Part shown: piece after piece, positions 23,897 through 34,472 of the stretch
Layout of the letters: each line of letters opens with the position of its first letter
Numbering within the stretch: position 1 is the stretch's first letter
Source of the DNA: Egicoccus sp. AB-alg6-2
Lineage (GTDB): Bacteria > Actinomycetota > Nitriliruptoria > Nitriliruptorales > Nitriliruptoraceae
Reading direction: 5' to 3'
DNA length: 64,000 nt
Assembly: GCF_041821025.1 (NCBI RefSeq)
Contig: NZ_JBGUAY010000009.1
Coordinates: forward strand, 62,001-126,000
The notes under the pieces: generated by a model
What the model saw: only the letters and a program-made list of their open reading frames with translations
The model's database searches: none
Told to the model about the DNA's origin: nothing
Translations under genes and position numbers: made by a program

Positions 23897-24850
23897 TCAG
23901 GCCGTCGCCGGCGGTCGACCGGCGGCCTCGCGCAGGGCACGAAGCACGTGGTTGCCGTCGCCGAGGAGCCGCTTGAGATGCCGCTCGAGCCCGGCGATGG
24001 GGTACAGGTTCTGCGGCGCGCGACGGTCCTTGTGGGGACGCGAGGCGAACCGGGGGAGTCGGCCGGCGGCGAGGTCGGCCAGCCGCGCCGCCTCGGCGAC
24101 GCCCACGTCGGCCGATGCCTCACAGCGCACGATCCCCGCCCAGGGATGGTCGCCGCCGTACGGCAACCGCTGATACCAGGAGAAGCGCGTCCACGACGAC
24201 TGGGCCAGGAACAGCGGGGTGCGCTCACCCGGGGCCAGCGCACCGACGACGTGCCGGACCTCCTCGGGCAGGTAGGCGACGTGGTGGGTCTTGACGTAGC
24301 CGATGGCGTGGGGGACCTCCACCGAGCCGTCCAGCGGGCCGTCGAGGACGAGCAGGCCGACCTCGCCCACGCCGTCGGGCCAGGCGAGGCGATCGAGCAG
24401 GCGGCGCTCCAGGCGCCGCAGGCGCTCCTGCATCCCGCGCTGCAGCGCGGCCGGGTCGTCGTCGGCGACCGCCCGGGGCTCGAAGCGTCCGGCCCGCGTC
24501 TGCAGTGGGGCGAACCCCGCCGGCCCGATGAGCAACCGCTGCACCTCGGTGGTGGTGATGGTCGCCTTGTCCCCGGCGCAACACACCGCACCCGCGGCGA
24601 TGGACACGGCCGCGGCCTGCCGAACGACGCCGGCCGGCGCGTCGTCGGCGCCCCAGACGAGGCCCTCGACCCGACGCACCCCGTCGACGAAGGCGACCGG
24701 TGCGGCGTCGCCCTCCGGAGGTCGGCGCGGTGCCCACCGGGCTGCTGCCACCTCGACGTCGGGATCGACCTCGCCCGGACCCGCCGGCAGGTCGTCGCCT
24801 CCGCCGGGGCCGCCCATCTCGGGTGCCCAACTCTCGACCGCCAGCTTCAC
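23897..24850 (-). CDS. nurA: NurA-domain 5'-3' nuclease
   Basis: A 317-residue protein with two NurA-like metal motifs: VAFVDGVRRVEG (D56) and LLVLDGPLDGS (D170). The C-terminal part holds KTHHVAYLPEEVRHVVGAL and HPWAGIVRCEAS, also seen in bacterial NurA-like proteins. GTG at 24850 overlaps the sbcC stop (GTGA), making it the last gene of the sbcD-sbcC-nurA set. In archaea NurA works with the HerA ATPase and Mre11-Rad50 to resect broken DNA ends; a HerA-like gene lies 6.5 kb upstream on the same strand. The family call rests on motifs and context, without a search. Confidence 0.72.
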   Translation of the reverse strand: MKLAVESWAPEMGGPGGGDDLPAGPGEVDPDVEVAAARWAPRRPPEGDAAPVAFVDGVRRVEGLVWGADDAPAGVVRQAAAVSIAAGAVCCAGDKATITTTEVQRLLIGPAGFAPLQTRAGRFEPRAVADDDPAALQRGMQERLRRLERRLLDRLAWPDGVGEVGLLVLDGPLDGSVEVPHAIGYVKTHHVAYLPEEVRHVVGALAPGERTPLFLAQSSWTRFSWYQRLPYGGDHPWAGIVRCEASADVGVAEAARLADLAAGRLPRFASRPHKDRRAPQNLYPIAGLERHLKRLLGDGNHVLRALREAAGRPPATA

Positions 24851-27309
24851 GCCGCATCCTCCGCGTCGGACTCGGCCCCGGCGGTCGCGCCGCCGTCGTG
24901 GCGGGTGACGACCGACCCCGACGGCCCCCGCCGCACCTCGAAGCGCACCGGCAGGCGTTCGGCGAGGTCGGCCACGTGGGTGACGATGCCGACCATGCGA
25001 CCGCGCGATCCGAGTTCCTCGATGGCGGCCGCGACCACGTCGAGGGTGTCGGCGTCGAGGGTGCCGAACCCCTCGTCGAGGAACAGCGACTCGAGGCGGG
25101 CGGCGCCCTCGGCGGCGAGGTCGGCGACGTGCTCGGCGAGCGCCAAAGCCAGGGCGAGCGAGGCGAGGAACCGCTCGCCACCGGACAGGCTGCGGACCGT
25201 GCGCGGTTCGTCGGCGTTGCGGTGGTCGAGCACGAGGAACTGGTTGGCGTCGTCGAGCGCCAGCGAGTACCCCCCGGAGGACAGGTCGCGCATGAGGTGC
25301 GACGCCCCGACGACCAGCAGCGTGAGTGCCCGGTTGAGCAGCCACCGTTCGAAGCCGTTGGCACGCAGATGGTCACCCAGCGCCTTCGCAACCGCCTGCT
25401 CGTCGCGCGCCGCCGCCAGGTCGAGGCGTGCCTGGCCGGCCCGCGCCAGTCGATCCTCCAGCGTCTTCAGGCGTTCCTCGGCGCGCGCCGACGCACCGGA
25501 GACGGCGAGCGCCGGGGTCGAGCCCGCGGGCACCTCGACGCCGGCACCGGCGCACTCCTCCCGCAGGCGCCCGTCCACCTCGCGCCACCGCTGCTTGGCG
25601 CGGTCGACCTCGGCCAGCGCCAGCTCCGCGCGTTCCTGCGCCCGCGGAACCTGGTCGCGCGCCCAGGTGAGCAGTTCGCGCCAGGCACGGGTGAGGTCGT
25701 CGCGGTCGGCGGCGGGCGGGCGCAGGGCGGCGACGGCGTCGCGGGCCCGGTCGAAGGCGGCCCATGCCTCGCGCTCGCGGTCGCGCAGCTCGTCGGCGGC
25801 CCTGGTCGCCTGCTGGACGTCGTGACGGGCGCGCCGTTCGTGGGCGCGTGCGTCGGTCAGCGCCTGCTGGCCGGCCCGGATGCGTCCGAGCAGTGCGGCG
25901 ACCTCGTCGGGATCGGGTGCGACCTGCAGCTGCGAGGCCAACGCGTCGCGGCGGTCGGTGAGCTGACCGGTGCGTTCGTCGTGGGCGCGCACCGCCTGCT
26001 CGGCGACCGCACGCTCACGGTCGGCCTGTGACCGCGTGCGGCCGGCCTGCGCCGCGACCTGCTCGGCGGCCGTCAGCGCGGCTCGGGCGGCCTCGGTCCG
26101 TTCGGCTGGAGGATGCTGCGGCAGGTCGGCGACCTCGGCCAGGCATACCGGGCACGGCGAGCCGACCTGCAGGTGCGCGGCCAGCGTGAGCGCCAACTCG
26201 CCCCGGGTCGCGTCCTCGACGGCGGCGCGGGCATCGGACACCGCCGCGACGGCGGCTTCCTCGGCGGCTGCGGCTTCCCCGGCGGTGGTGGCGGCGGCCT
26301 CGGCGGTCGCGTGCAAGGCGCGAGCGCGGTCGGCCGCGGCGGTCAGTTCCTCCAGCACCCGGGACAGCTCGGTCGCGACCTCCAGCGGCGGGACGTTCTC
26401 GAGCGCGTGTTCGGCCGCCTCGACGGCCGTGATGGCGTCCGCCAGCGCCCGCTCGGCCGTCGTGCCGAGTTCGGCCGCCTGTCGGAGCCGGTCCCCGAGC
26501 TCCGCGGCTCCGTCGGGCATGGCCAGCTGCGACAGCGCTTCGGCTGCCTGACGGGCGTCGTCCGCCTCCTGCCGGCGGCGCCGACCTTCTTCGACGATGC
26601 GCTCGAGCTCGGGCTGCAGTTCTTCACAGCGACTCGTCAGTTCCCGCAGGTGCTGCAGCCGTGCCGCGGCCTCGTCCCGCGCCTCGGGGGTCGCCTCGGC
26701 GAGCTCGCCATCGAGCCGTCGCCGCAGTTCGGTGATGCGCGCTTCGGCCTGGGTCGCGCGCAGCCGGGCGCGCTTGCCGATCTCCTCGTACACACCGAGG
26801 TCGAGCAGCTGCACCAGCAGGTCGTTGCGCTCGCGCGGCTTGGCGAACAGGAACCGGTCGAAGTCACCCTGGGGGAGCACGACCGAACGCGTGAACTGCT
26901 CGAAGGTGAGCCCGAGGAGACGGCCGATGGCCGTCGAGAGCTCGTCGGCGGTTCCGGCCACGGTGGCGATGCCGCCGTCGGTGACGTCCTCGAGCCGCGC
27001 CTCCTTGGTGGTGGCGCCCGTCGCGGTCCGGCGCACCACGCGGGTCGCCTGGTAGGTGCGTTCGGCGACGGCGAACGTGAGCCGGACCCTGGCCTCGTTG
27101 CGCCCCTGGTTGACGATCGGGGCCACCAGGCGGCGGTCGTCGTAGCGCGGCACGCTGCCGTAGAGCGCGAAGACGATCGCGTCGATGATCGAGCTCTTGC
27201 CGGCGCCGGTCGGGCCCGACAGCACGAACAGGTCCGCGTCGGCCAGTTCGACCGACGTCGCGTCCCGGAAGCTGCTGAACCCCTCCATCTCGAGTCGCAG
27301 CGGTCTCAT
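24847..27309 (-). CDS. sbcC: SbcC/Rad50-type SMC-like exonuclease ATPase
   Basis: An 820-residue SMC-like protein. Walker A is GPTGAGKSSIIDAI near residue 35. Long Ala/Glu/Arg-rich coiled coils flank a zinc hook CPVC (C386 and C389), and the C-terminal half has the signature SGGERFLASLALALAL and Walker B LFLDEGFGTLD. It pairs with SbcD to open and trim DNA ends and hairpins. Its ATG overlaps the sbcD stop and its stop overlaps the nurA start, both by four bases. Confidence 0.95.
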   Translation of the reverse strand: MRPLRLEMEGFSSFRDATSVELADADLFVLSGPTGAGKSSIIDAIVFALYGSVPRYDDRRLVAPIVNQGRNEARVRLTFAVAERTYQATRVVRRTATGATTKEARLEDVTDGGIATVAGTADELSTAIGRLLGLTFEQFTRSVVLPQGDFDRFLFAKPRERNDLLVQLLDLGVYEEIGKRARLRATQAEARITELRRRLDGELAEATPEARDEAAARLQHLRELTSRCEELQPELERIVEEGRRRRQEADDARQAAEALSQLAMPDGAAELGDRLRQAAELGTTAERALADAITAVEAAEHALENVPPLEVATELSRVLEELTAAADRARALHATAEAAATTAGEAAAAEEAAVAAVSDARAAVEDATRGELALTLAAHLQVGSPCPVCLAEVADLPQHPPAERTEAARAALTAAEQVAAQAGRTRSQADRERAVAEQAVRAHDERTGQLTDRRDALASQLQVAPDPDEVAALLGRIRAGQQALTDARAHERRARHDVQQATRAADELRDREREAWAAFDRARDAVAALRPPAADRDDLTRAWRELLTWARDQVPRAQERAELALAEVDRAKQRWREVDGRLREECAGAGVEVPAGSTPALAVSGASARAEERLKTLEDRLARAGQARLDLAAARDEQAVAKALGDHLRANGFERWLLNRALTLLVVGASHLMRDLSSGGYSLALDDANQFLVLDHRNADEPRTVRSLSGGERFLASLALALALAEHVADLAAEGAARLESLFLDEGFGTLDADTLDVVAAAIEELGSRGRMVGIVTHVADLAERLPVRFEVRRGPSGSVVTRHDGGATAGAESDAEDAA

Positions 27310-28523
27310 GGCGCCACCCTCCCGCCGGCGGCGCCGCCCGGGTCGTCCTCGGCGAGGGTCGCCTCCTCGAGGAGCTCGGCGAACAGCTTGTCGAGCCGCG
27401 GGTCCTCGATGCCCTGCTCGTCGAGGTACTCGCCGAACAGCGCCAGCGGTGACTGGCGCAGGTCCTGGGCGTCGAAGTTAACGTCGTGCGAGGTGGGCCC
27501 GTCCTCGTCCTGCGGCCGCACCACACTGACGTCCACCGCCTGGGGCAGCGCCTCGCGGACCTGGTCGGCCAAGCCGGGTCGGGGCGACTCCTCGAGCAGG
27601 ACGCGGACGTAGTCGTCCGCCAGCTCCGCGCCGCGGGCGAGCACCTGGTCGACGCTGCCCCGCAGCGTGCGCATGCGGCGACCGGCGCGCAGGTCGATGC
27701 CCTCGACCTTCGCAGGCGTGTCGGGGTGCGCCTCGACGAGCAGGACCTGCTTCGCGCCCCGGTCGGCCTCGCCGAAGTCGAGGTGTAGCGGCGAGCCGCA
27801 GTACCAGGTCGGCGCCGGCCCGGGGATGCGGTGCGGCAGGTGCAGGTGGCCGAGCGCCACGTAGTGCGCCGTGGCAGGGAAGGCCTGGGGCGGGACGACG
27901 TAGTCGAAGATGGTGTGGGCCTGGCGTTCCCCGCCGCCGAGCACCGGTTCGCCCGACGCGACGGTGAGGTGGCCGACGACGACGTCCACGGTCTCGCCGG
28001 AGCCGAAGTCCGCCGTCAGCGCCGCGATGATGCGCCTGGCCCGGTCCGCGTAGGTGCTGGACTGCTGCGAGGCGTCGTTGGCCATCAGCTGGTCGCCGGT
28101 GACGATCGAGCGCTGCGAGAGGAACGGCACCAGCGCGACGCGGGCGACCTCGCCGGACGGGGTCGGCAGATCGAGGACGCCGCCGTGGTCGGGGCGCATG
28201 ACGCGGTCGGCGAGGTGGACGTTGCCGAGCTCGAGCAGCGGGCGGACGGCGGCCCAGCGTCGCGGGTTGTCGTGGTTGCCGGCAAGCACGACGACGTGGG
28301 CGCCGGTCGCGGCGAGGTCGAGCAACGCCCGGTAGACGATCGACTCGGACTCTGCCGACGGCGCGCCCGTGTCGAACTGGTCGCCGGCGACCAGGATCAG
28401 GTCGACCTGCCGTTCGTGCGCGATGCCGGCGATCTCGGCGAGCACCGCGCGGTGCTCGTCGGCCCGGCTCCGGCCACGGACGGTCCGGCCGACGTGCCAG
28501 TCGCTGGTGTGGAGGATGCGCAT
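27306..28523 (-). CDS. sbcD: SbcD/Mre11-type nuclease
   Basis: A 405-residue calcineurin-like phosphoesterase with all Mre11 motifs: MRILHTSDWHVGRT, VAGDQFDTG, LAGNHDNPRRW, VVGHLTVASG and ALGHLHLPHRI. The C-terminal third is the capping and SbcC-binding region. It is the first gene of the sbcD-sbcC-nurA set; 88 bases with no gene separate it from the lipoprotein gene upstream, so a promoter could lie there or the unit could extend from herA. Confidence 0.95.
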   Translation of the reverse strand: MRILHTSDWHVGRTVRGRSRADEHRAVLAEIAGIAHERQVDLILVAGDQFDTGAPSAESESIVYRALLDLAATGAHVVVLAGNHDNPRRWAAVRPLLELGNVHLADRVMRPDHGGVLDLPTPSGEVARVALVPFLSQRSIVTGDQLMANDASQQSSTYADRARRIIAALTADFGSGETVDVVVGHLTVASGEPVLGGGERQAHTIFDYVVPPQAFPATAHYVALGHLHLPHRIPGPAPTWYCGSPLHLDFGEADRGAKQVLLVEAHPDTPAKVEGIDLRAGRRMRTLRGSVDQVLARGAELADDYVRVLLEESPRPGLADQVREALPQAVDVSVVRPQDEDGPTSHDVNFDAQDLRQSPLALFGEYLDEQGIEDPRLDKLFAELLEEATLAEDDPGGAAGGRVAP

Positions 28524-28611
28524 GGTCGCACTCTACGGAGCCGCCGTGACATTCCCCCGGCGGCTGCCCCTCCCGGCCGCTCGTCGCGCTCGTGACGCGG
28601 CGGGCTCGGGG

Positions 28612-30558
28612 TCACTGGTAGGACACGAACACCGGCAGCGGATCGAGGGCCAGCACCTGCTCCGGCGTGGGCGTCGGGCTGTCCTCGTCGTAGAAGTTCT
28701 TCCAGCCCCACCACCAGCGGTCCTCCGCGCCGGCGGTGATGGCGGCGTAGGTGTCGTACTTGGTCCCGATCGGCCCCTGCCCGTCCATGTGCACGACCGC
28801 GGCCAGTTCGGGTCCGACCTCGACGGTGTCGCGGTCGGGCAGCATGTCGTGGCGGAACTGGTGCAGGATCAGCAGCTTCTGCGGCAACTGCTCCTCGCGC
28901 ACCACCTCGGCGAGCCAGTCGGCAACGCGTTGGACCTCCTCGGCCGCGACCGAGCCGATCTGGCGCAGGTGGACCTCGTCGTCCTCGAGCCGCCACTCGG
29001 GGTCCAGCGCCAGACCGACGTGGGGCTGCGCGAGCAGGTCGCGGTACTCCTGGGCCTGGTCGAGGAAGTCGGTGCGACCCGGCTGCAGGTCGAGGATGAC
29101 GTAGATGCCCTCCTCGGCGGCGCGGTCGATCCAGGGCTGCAGACCCTCAGGGTCCAACCGGCGGCTGTAGTCGCCGCGATCGCCGGCCTCGGCGGAGGCC
29201 ACGGTCGTGATGATCTCGAACGCGGGCAGCACCGTCCGGCCGTCGGCGCCGTAGGGCTCGGCGACCTCGCGCAGACGGGCGATGGTGGCGTCGAGGTCCT
29301 GCTCGCCCAGGGCGCCCAGGGCACGGGAGCCGGGCGTGCCGTACAGCGCGACCATGCGCTCGGTGTCGAAGAGGGTGTAGCCGCCCGACGGCAGCGGTTC
29401 GTTCGAGAGGACGGTCCGCAGCTGCCAGTCGGCGGCAGCGGCGTCGGCGTCGCCGACCAGCGCGACCCGCTCCGGCCCGACCTCGCGCACACGTTCGGTC
29501 CGGCCAGCCTCCCGCCAGGGAGCGTCGCCGTGGACGGGCAGCAGCACCTCGTCGCGTGCACCGGCCGACGCCGCAGCGACGGCGTAGGACGCCCGGTCGA
29601 CCGGGTCGGCCAGCCAAGCGACCTCGGAGGGGTCGGTGGCGAAGCGCGGGCTGGCGCTGGGCTCGGCGTCGACGCCGAGGTCGACGAGGCGGTCCGCCAG
29701 CGCCTGGGCCGCCTCGCCGTCGCGCGCGATGGTCTCGACCCGCAGCGACGGCGGCAGCTGCGTGACGGTGGCCTCCAGCTCGGCCGCGTCTTCGGGCAAC
29801 GGCAGCAGTGGAAGGCCCTCACCGGCACGTGAGAGCGCGGCCGCCCGCGAGCCCGCGTCGCCGGCGGCGAAGCCCAGTGCACGCTCCTCGCCCAGGTGGT
29901 CGATCACGGCTGAGGTGAGCGCTGGATCGGGCGCCGCGTCGTCGCCGCCGGTCTCGGGCGCGTCGTCGGCGGCCGTGTCGTCGTCGGTGGCGTCCTCGGT
30001 CGTGTCCTCGGTGTCGGTGTCGGTCGCGTCGTCGGCGCCGAGGGCGGTCACCTCGACGTCGCTGCCCACGAGTCCGGAGACGTCCTCGCGAAGTCCGAGC
30101 GTCACGACCGCCGGGGGCTCGAGGGCCGTGATGGTCTCGCCCAACGCGTCGAGTCCGCCGACCGACGCCAACAGCAGTGGCGCGCCCGCAGCCGCAGCGA
30201 CGGGCGCGGCGAGCGTCGCGGCCCAGGCATGATCGGGGTCGGCGACCACGACCGTGTCGGCGCAGCGGTGGGTGACGGCGGCCACGGCGGTCGCGACGGC
30301 GACCGGGTCGTCACCGGTGAGGTCGCTGATCGCCTCTGCGGGACCCTCGCCGGCACAGTTCCGTGGTTCGGGTCCGCCTTCGTCCTCGGCGGCGGTGGCG
30401 CCCGGCTCGGTCGGCTCAGTGTCGGCGTCCGTTTCGGCGTCGGCGACGTCGTCACCCTCGGGGGACGCGGACGGCTCGTCGCTGGTACAGGCCGCCAGGG
30501 CCAGTGCCACGGCCGCCGTCACGCCGATCAGGCGGTTGGCCCATGCGAAGCGTGACAC
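28612..30558 (-). CDS. Surface lipoprotein with cell-wall-repeat-like region and TIM-barrel-like domain
   Basis: A 648-residue lipoprotein: the signal peptide ends in a lipobox ALALAAC (Cys24), followed by an Asp/Thr/Glu-rich linker. The next ~300 residues contain units resembling cell-wall-binding repeat 2 (VVVADPDHAWAATLAAPVAA, PLLLASVGGL), interrupted by a second very acidic linker around residues 176-210. The C-terminal ~240 residues (IYVILDLQPGRTDFLDQAQE, GLALDPEWRL) look like a glycoside-hydrolase-type TIM barrel of unknown activity. The GTG start lies inside the GNAT gene's last 31 bases. Confidence 0.72.
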   Translation of the reverse strand: MSRFAWANRLIGVTAAVALALAACTSDEPSASPEGDDVADAETDADTEPTEPGATAAEDEGGPEPRNCAGEGPAEAISDLTGDDPVAVATAVAAVTHRCADTVVVADPDHAWAATLAAPVAAAAGAPLLLASVGGLDALGETITALEPPAVVTLGLREDVSGLVGSDVEVTALGADDATDTDTEDTTEDATDDDTAADDAPETGGDDAAPDPALTSAVIDHLGEERALGFAAGDAGSRAAALSRAGEGLPLLPLPEDAAELEATVTQLPPSLRVETIARDGEAAQALADRLVDLGVDAEPSASPRFATDPSEVAWLADPVDRASYAVAAASAGARDEVLLPVHGDAPWREAGRTERVREVGPERVALVGDADAAAADWQLRTVLSNEPLPSGGYTLFDTERMVALYGTPGSRALGALGEQDLDATIARLREVAEPYGADGRTVLPAFEIITTVASAEAGDRGDYSRRLDPEGLQPWIDRAAEEGIYVILDLQPGRTDFLDQAQEYRDLLAQPHVGLALDPEWRLEDDEVHLRQIGSVAAEEVQRVADWLAEVVREEQLPQKLLILHQFRHDMLPDRDTVEVGPELAAVVHMDGQGPIGTKYDTYAAITAGAEDRWWWGWKNFYDEDSPTPTPEQVLALDPLPVFVSYQ

Positions 30559-31196
30559 GTCGGATCAGACCTCCCGGAGGGCGGTGACGCTAGCCCGCGG
30601 GGCTCCACGCTCGTCGTACGCGCCGTGTACTCCCGGCCGAGCAGGCCGTAGACCGCGTCGTCGGTCCACCCGCCGTCGTCCCAGTAGGACTCGCGCAGCA
30701 CGCCCTCGCACGTGAACCCGAGGCGATCGAGCAGTGCCGCCGACCGCGCGTTGCGCGGGTCCAGGCGGGCCTCGACCCGGTGGACCGGGCTGCCGGCGGC
30801 GAAGAGGTGGTCGAGCAGCAGCCGGATCGCGGCGGTCGCGTGGCCGGCACCGCGGTGTTCCGGCGCGAGGGTGAACCCGATCTCGACCAGGCGGAGGTCG
30901 TCGCCCGTCGACAGCATCACGTCACCGATCAGCCCCGCGGCCTCGACGCGCTCGACCGCGTACTGGAACGTGGTGCCCGGGCGGCCGGGCTCGCCGGCCG
31001 CGAACTCGTCCACCAGCTCGCGCGCCCTGGCCAGCGGGAAGGGCGTCGACCAGCCCTGGAAACGGGCCGTGTCCGGGTCAGAGCGGTAGGCCGCAAGCGC
31101 GTCCGCGTCGTCTGGCCGGAAGCGCCGCAGCCGCACCGTCGGCCCCTCGAGTACGTCGGGCACGTGCAGCCGCCCGGCCGTCGCCTCTTCGCTCAT
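30528..31196 (-). CDS. GNAT-family N-acetyltransferase (RimJ/RimL type)
   Basis: A 222-residue acetyltransferase: GPTVRLRRFRPDDADALAAY opens the fold, IGFTLAPEHRGAGHATAAIR is the acetyl-CoA loop, and VHRVEARLDPRNARSAALLD then LGFTCEGVLRESYW is the RimJ/RimL-type C-terminal half. It acetylates an amino group, perhaps of a protein N-terminus; the substrate is unknown. ATG at 31196 is chosen from the family N-terminus. Its final ~30 residues are non-conserved and read into the start of the lipoprotein gene, a 31-base overlap. Confidence 0.87.
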   Translation of the reverse strand: MSEEATAGRLHVPDVLEGPTVRLRRFRPDDADALAAYRSDPDTARFQGWSTPFPLARARELVDEFAAGEPGRPGTTFQYAVERVEAAGLIGDVMLSTGDDLRLVEIGFTLAPEHRGAGHATAAIRLLLDHLFAAGSPVHRVEARLDPRNARSAALLDRLGFTCEGVLRESYWDDGGWTDDAVYGLLGREYTARTTSVEPRGLASPPSGRSDPTCHASHGPTA

Positions 31197-31303
31197 CGCC
31201 TCGTCCCGCGTCGCGCGACCGCCACCGATCGCCCGCCCCCGCGGAAGTGTGCATCCGAAGGCGGGGAATTGCGCGTCTCGATGCACGGATCGGGCGGGAT
31301 CGC

Positions 31304-33046
<1,743 letters not shown>

Positions 33047-33218
33047 GTCGCGGGCTCCTCCGGCGGTGGGCAGGTCGTTCTCGCGCAGCCTACGGGGGCC
33101 CTGCGACCCACCCGGCACCTCGTGGCGGGTGCGCCCACCGATCGCGTCCACTGTGGTCGCCGTCCCTCCGGCCGACGTCTGCCACCATCGGGTCCGTCAC
33201 GGGGGGGAGGGGCGGCAG

Positions 33219-34469
33219 GTGCAGCTACCGAGGGGTCGGTTCGCACGCCTTGTGGTGGCCGTGGTGACGGCCACCACGCTGCTGCTGGCCGTGGCTCCCG
33301 TCGCGGCCGCGACACCGGGCCGGGACACCTCGCAGAGCTGTCCACGGGGCGACCATCCCTTCACCGACGTCGGCGGCGTCCACGCGCCCGCGATCACCTG
33401 CGTCCACCTGCTGGGGATCACCACGGGCCGGACCCCCACCACCTACGAGCCGGGCGGGGCACTTCGCCGTGACCAGCTCGCCTCGCTGCTCGTGCGCACC
33501 CTCGAGGCCGCCGGACACCCTCTGCCGGAGCCCGCGGCGGACCCCTACGACGACCTTGCCGGCAGCGTCCACGCCGACGCGATCGGTCGCCTGGTCGCAG
33601 CGGGCGCCCTGCCCGGTGGCGGGGAGTTCCGCGGGCGGACGCCGGTCGACCGGGCCGAGATGGCGGTCATGACGGCGGCAGCCCTGCGCGCCACCGGGAC
33701 GCTCGCGACGACGGACCGCGACCTGTTCACCGACGACGACCGACTTCCGGCCGCGACCCGTCGGGCGATCGACGAACTGGCGATGGCCGGGGTCGTGACC
33801 GGCGTCGACACCGGCCAGTACCGGCCGGAGCTGGTCCTGCGCCGCGACCAGATGGCGTCGATCCTGACCCGGGCTCACGACCTGGTCGTCACCGGCGGGC
33901 GGGCTCCCGCGACCGTGCCACCCGCCCCGTACTCGCGTTCGCCCGAGGGTTGGATCGTCGCCGGCGGCACGACCGACGTCGCCGGTCGCTCCGGCACCGT
34001 CACCCGCTACACCGTCGAGATCGCCGATGGATTGCAGACACGCCAGGACGTGTCCGACTTCGCCCGCCGGGTGGAGCGTGCACTGCACGAGCCGGGACAC
34101 GGTTGGACCGCCCGCGGCGAGCACCGGCTGCAGCGGGTCGCTTCGCCGGCCGAAGCCCGGATCCGGGTCGTCCTCGGCAACCCCGCGACCGTCGACCGGT
34201 TGTGCCGCCAGGCCGGGCTCAACACCGCCGGCATCTACTCGTGCTGGAACGGTCGGGTCGCCGCGCTCAACGCCGACCGCTGGTTCGGCGGCGTCCGTCA
34301 CGTCGCCGACCTGCAGCTGTACCGGACCTATCTCGTCAACCACGAGGTCGGACACGGCCTGGGGCACGGCCACCGCGACTGCCCGGGCCGCGGCCGAACC
34401 GCCCCCGTCATGATGCAGCTGTCGAAGTCGACCTACGGCTGCGTTCCCAACCCGTGGCCCTATCCCTGA
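33219..34469 (+). CDS. Secreted SLH-domain protein with DUF3152 metalloprotease domain
   Basis: A 416-residue exported protein. A signal peptide (basic start, LVVAVVTATTLLLAVAPVAA) precedes about three S-layer-homology repeats (FTDVGGVHAPAITCVHLLGI, YDDLAGSVHADAIGRLVAAG, DDDRLPAATRRAIDELAMAG), which anchor to cell-wall polymers. The C-terminal ~180 residues match DUF3152 with zinc motif HEVGHGLGHGH. GTG at 33219 has GGGAGG upstream. It is divergent from herA; the 172-base gap holds no gene. It probably cuts or remodels a surface substrate. Confidence 0.85.
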   Translation: MQLPRGRFARLVVAVVTATTLLLAVAPVAAATPGRDTSQSCPRGDHPFTDVGGVHAPAITCVHLLGITTGRTPTTYEPGGALRRDQLASLLVRTLEAAGHPLPEPAADPYDDLAGSVHADAIGRLVAAGALPGGGEFRGRTPVDRAEMAVMTAAALRATGTLATTDRDLFTDDDRLPAATRRAIDELAMAGVVTGVDTGQYRPELVLRRDQMASILTRAHDLVVTGGRAPATVPPAPYSRSPEGWIVAGGTTDVAGRSGTVTRYTVEIADGLQTRQDVSDFARRVERALHEPGHGWTARGEHRLQRVASPAEARIRVVLGNPATVDRLCRQAGLNTAGIYSCWNGRVAALNADRWFGGVRHVADLQLYRTYLVNHEVGHGLGHGHRDCPGRGRTAPVMMQLSKSTYGCVPNPWPYP

Positions 34470-34472
34470 CCG

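Noticed and set aside
30528-30558. The 31-base overlap of GNAT and lipoprotein as a frameshift or gene fusion
   Set aside because: The two proteins are in different frames, each complete, with a good signal peptide starting at the lipoprotein GTG; a plain overlap explains it.
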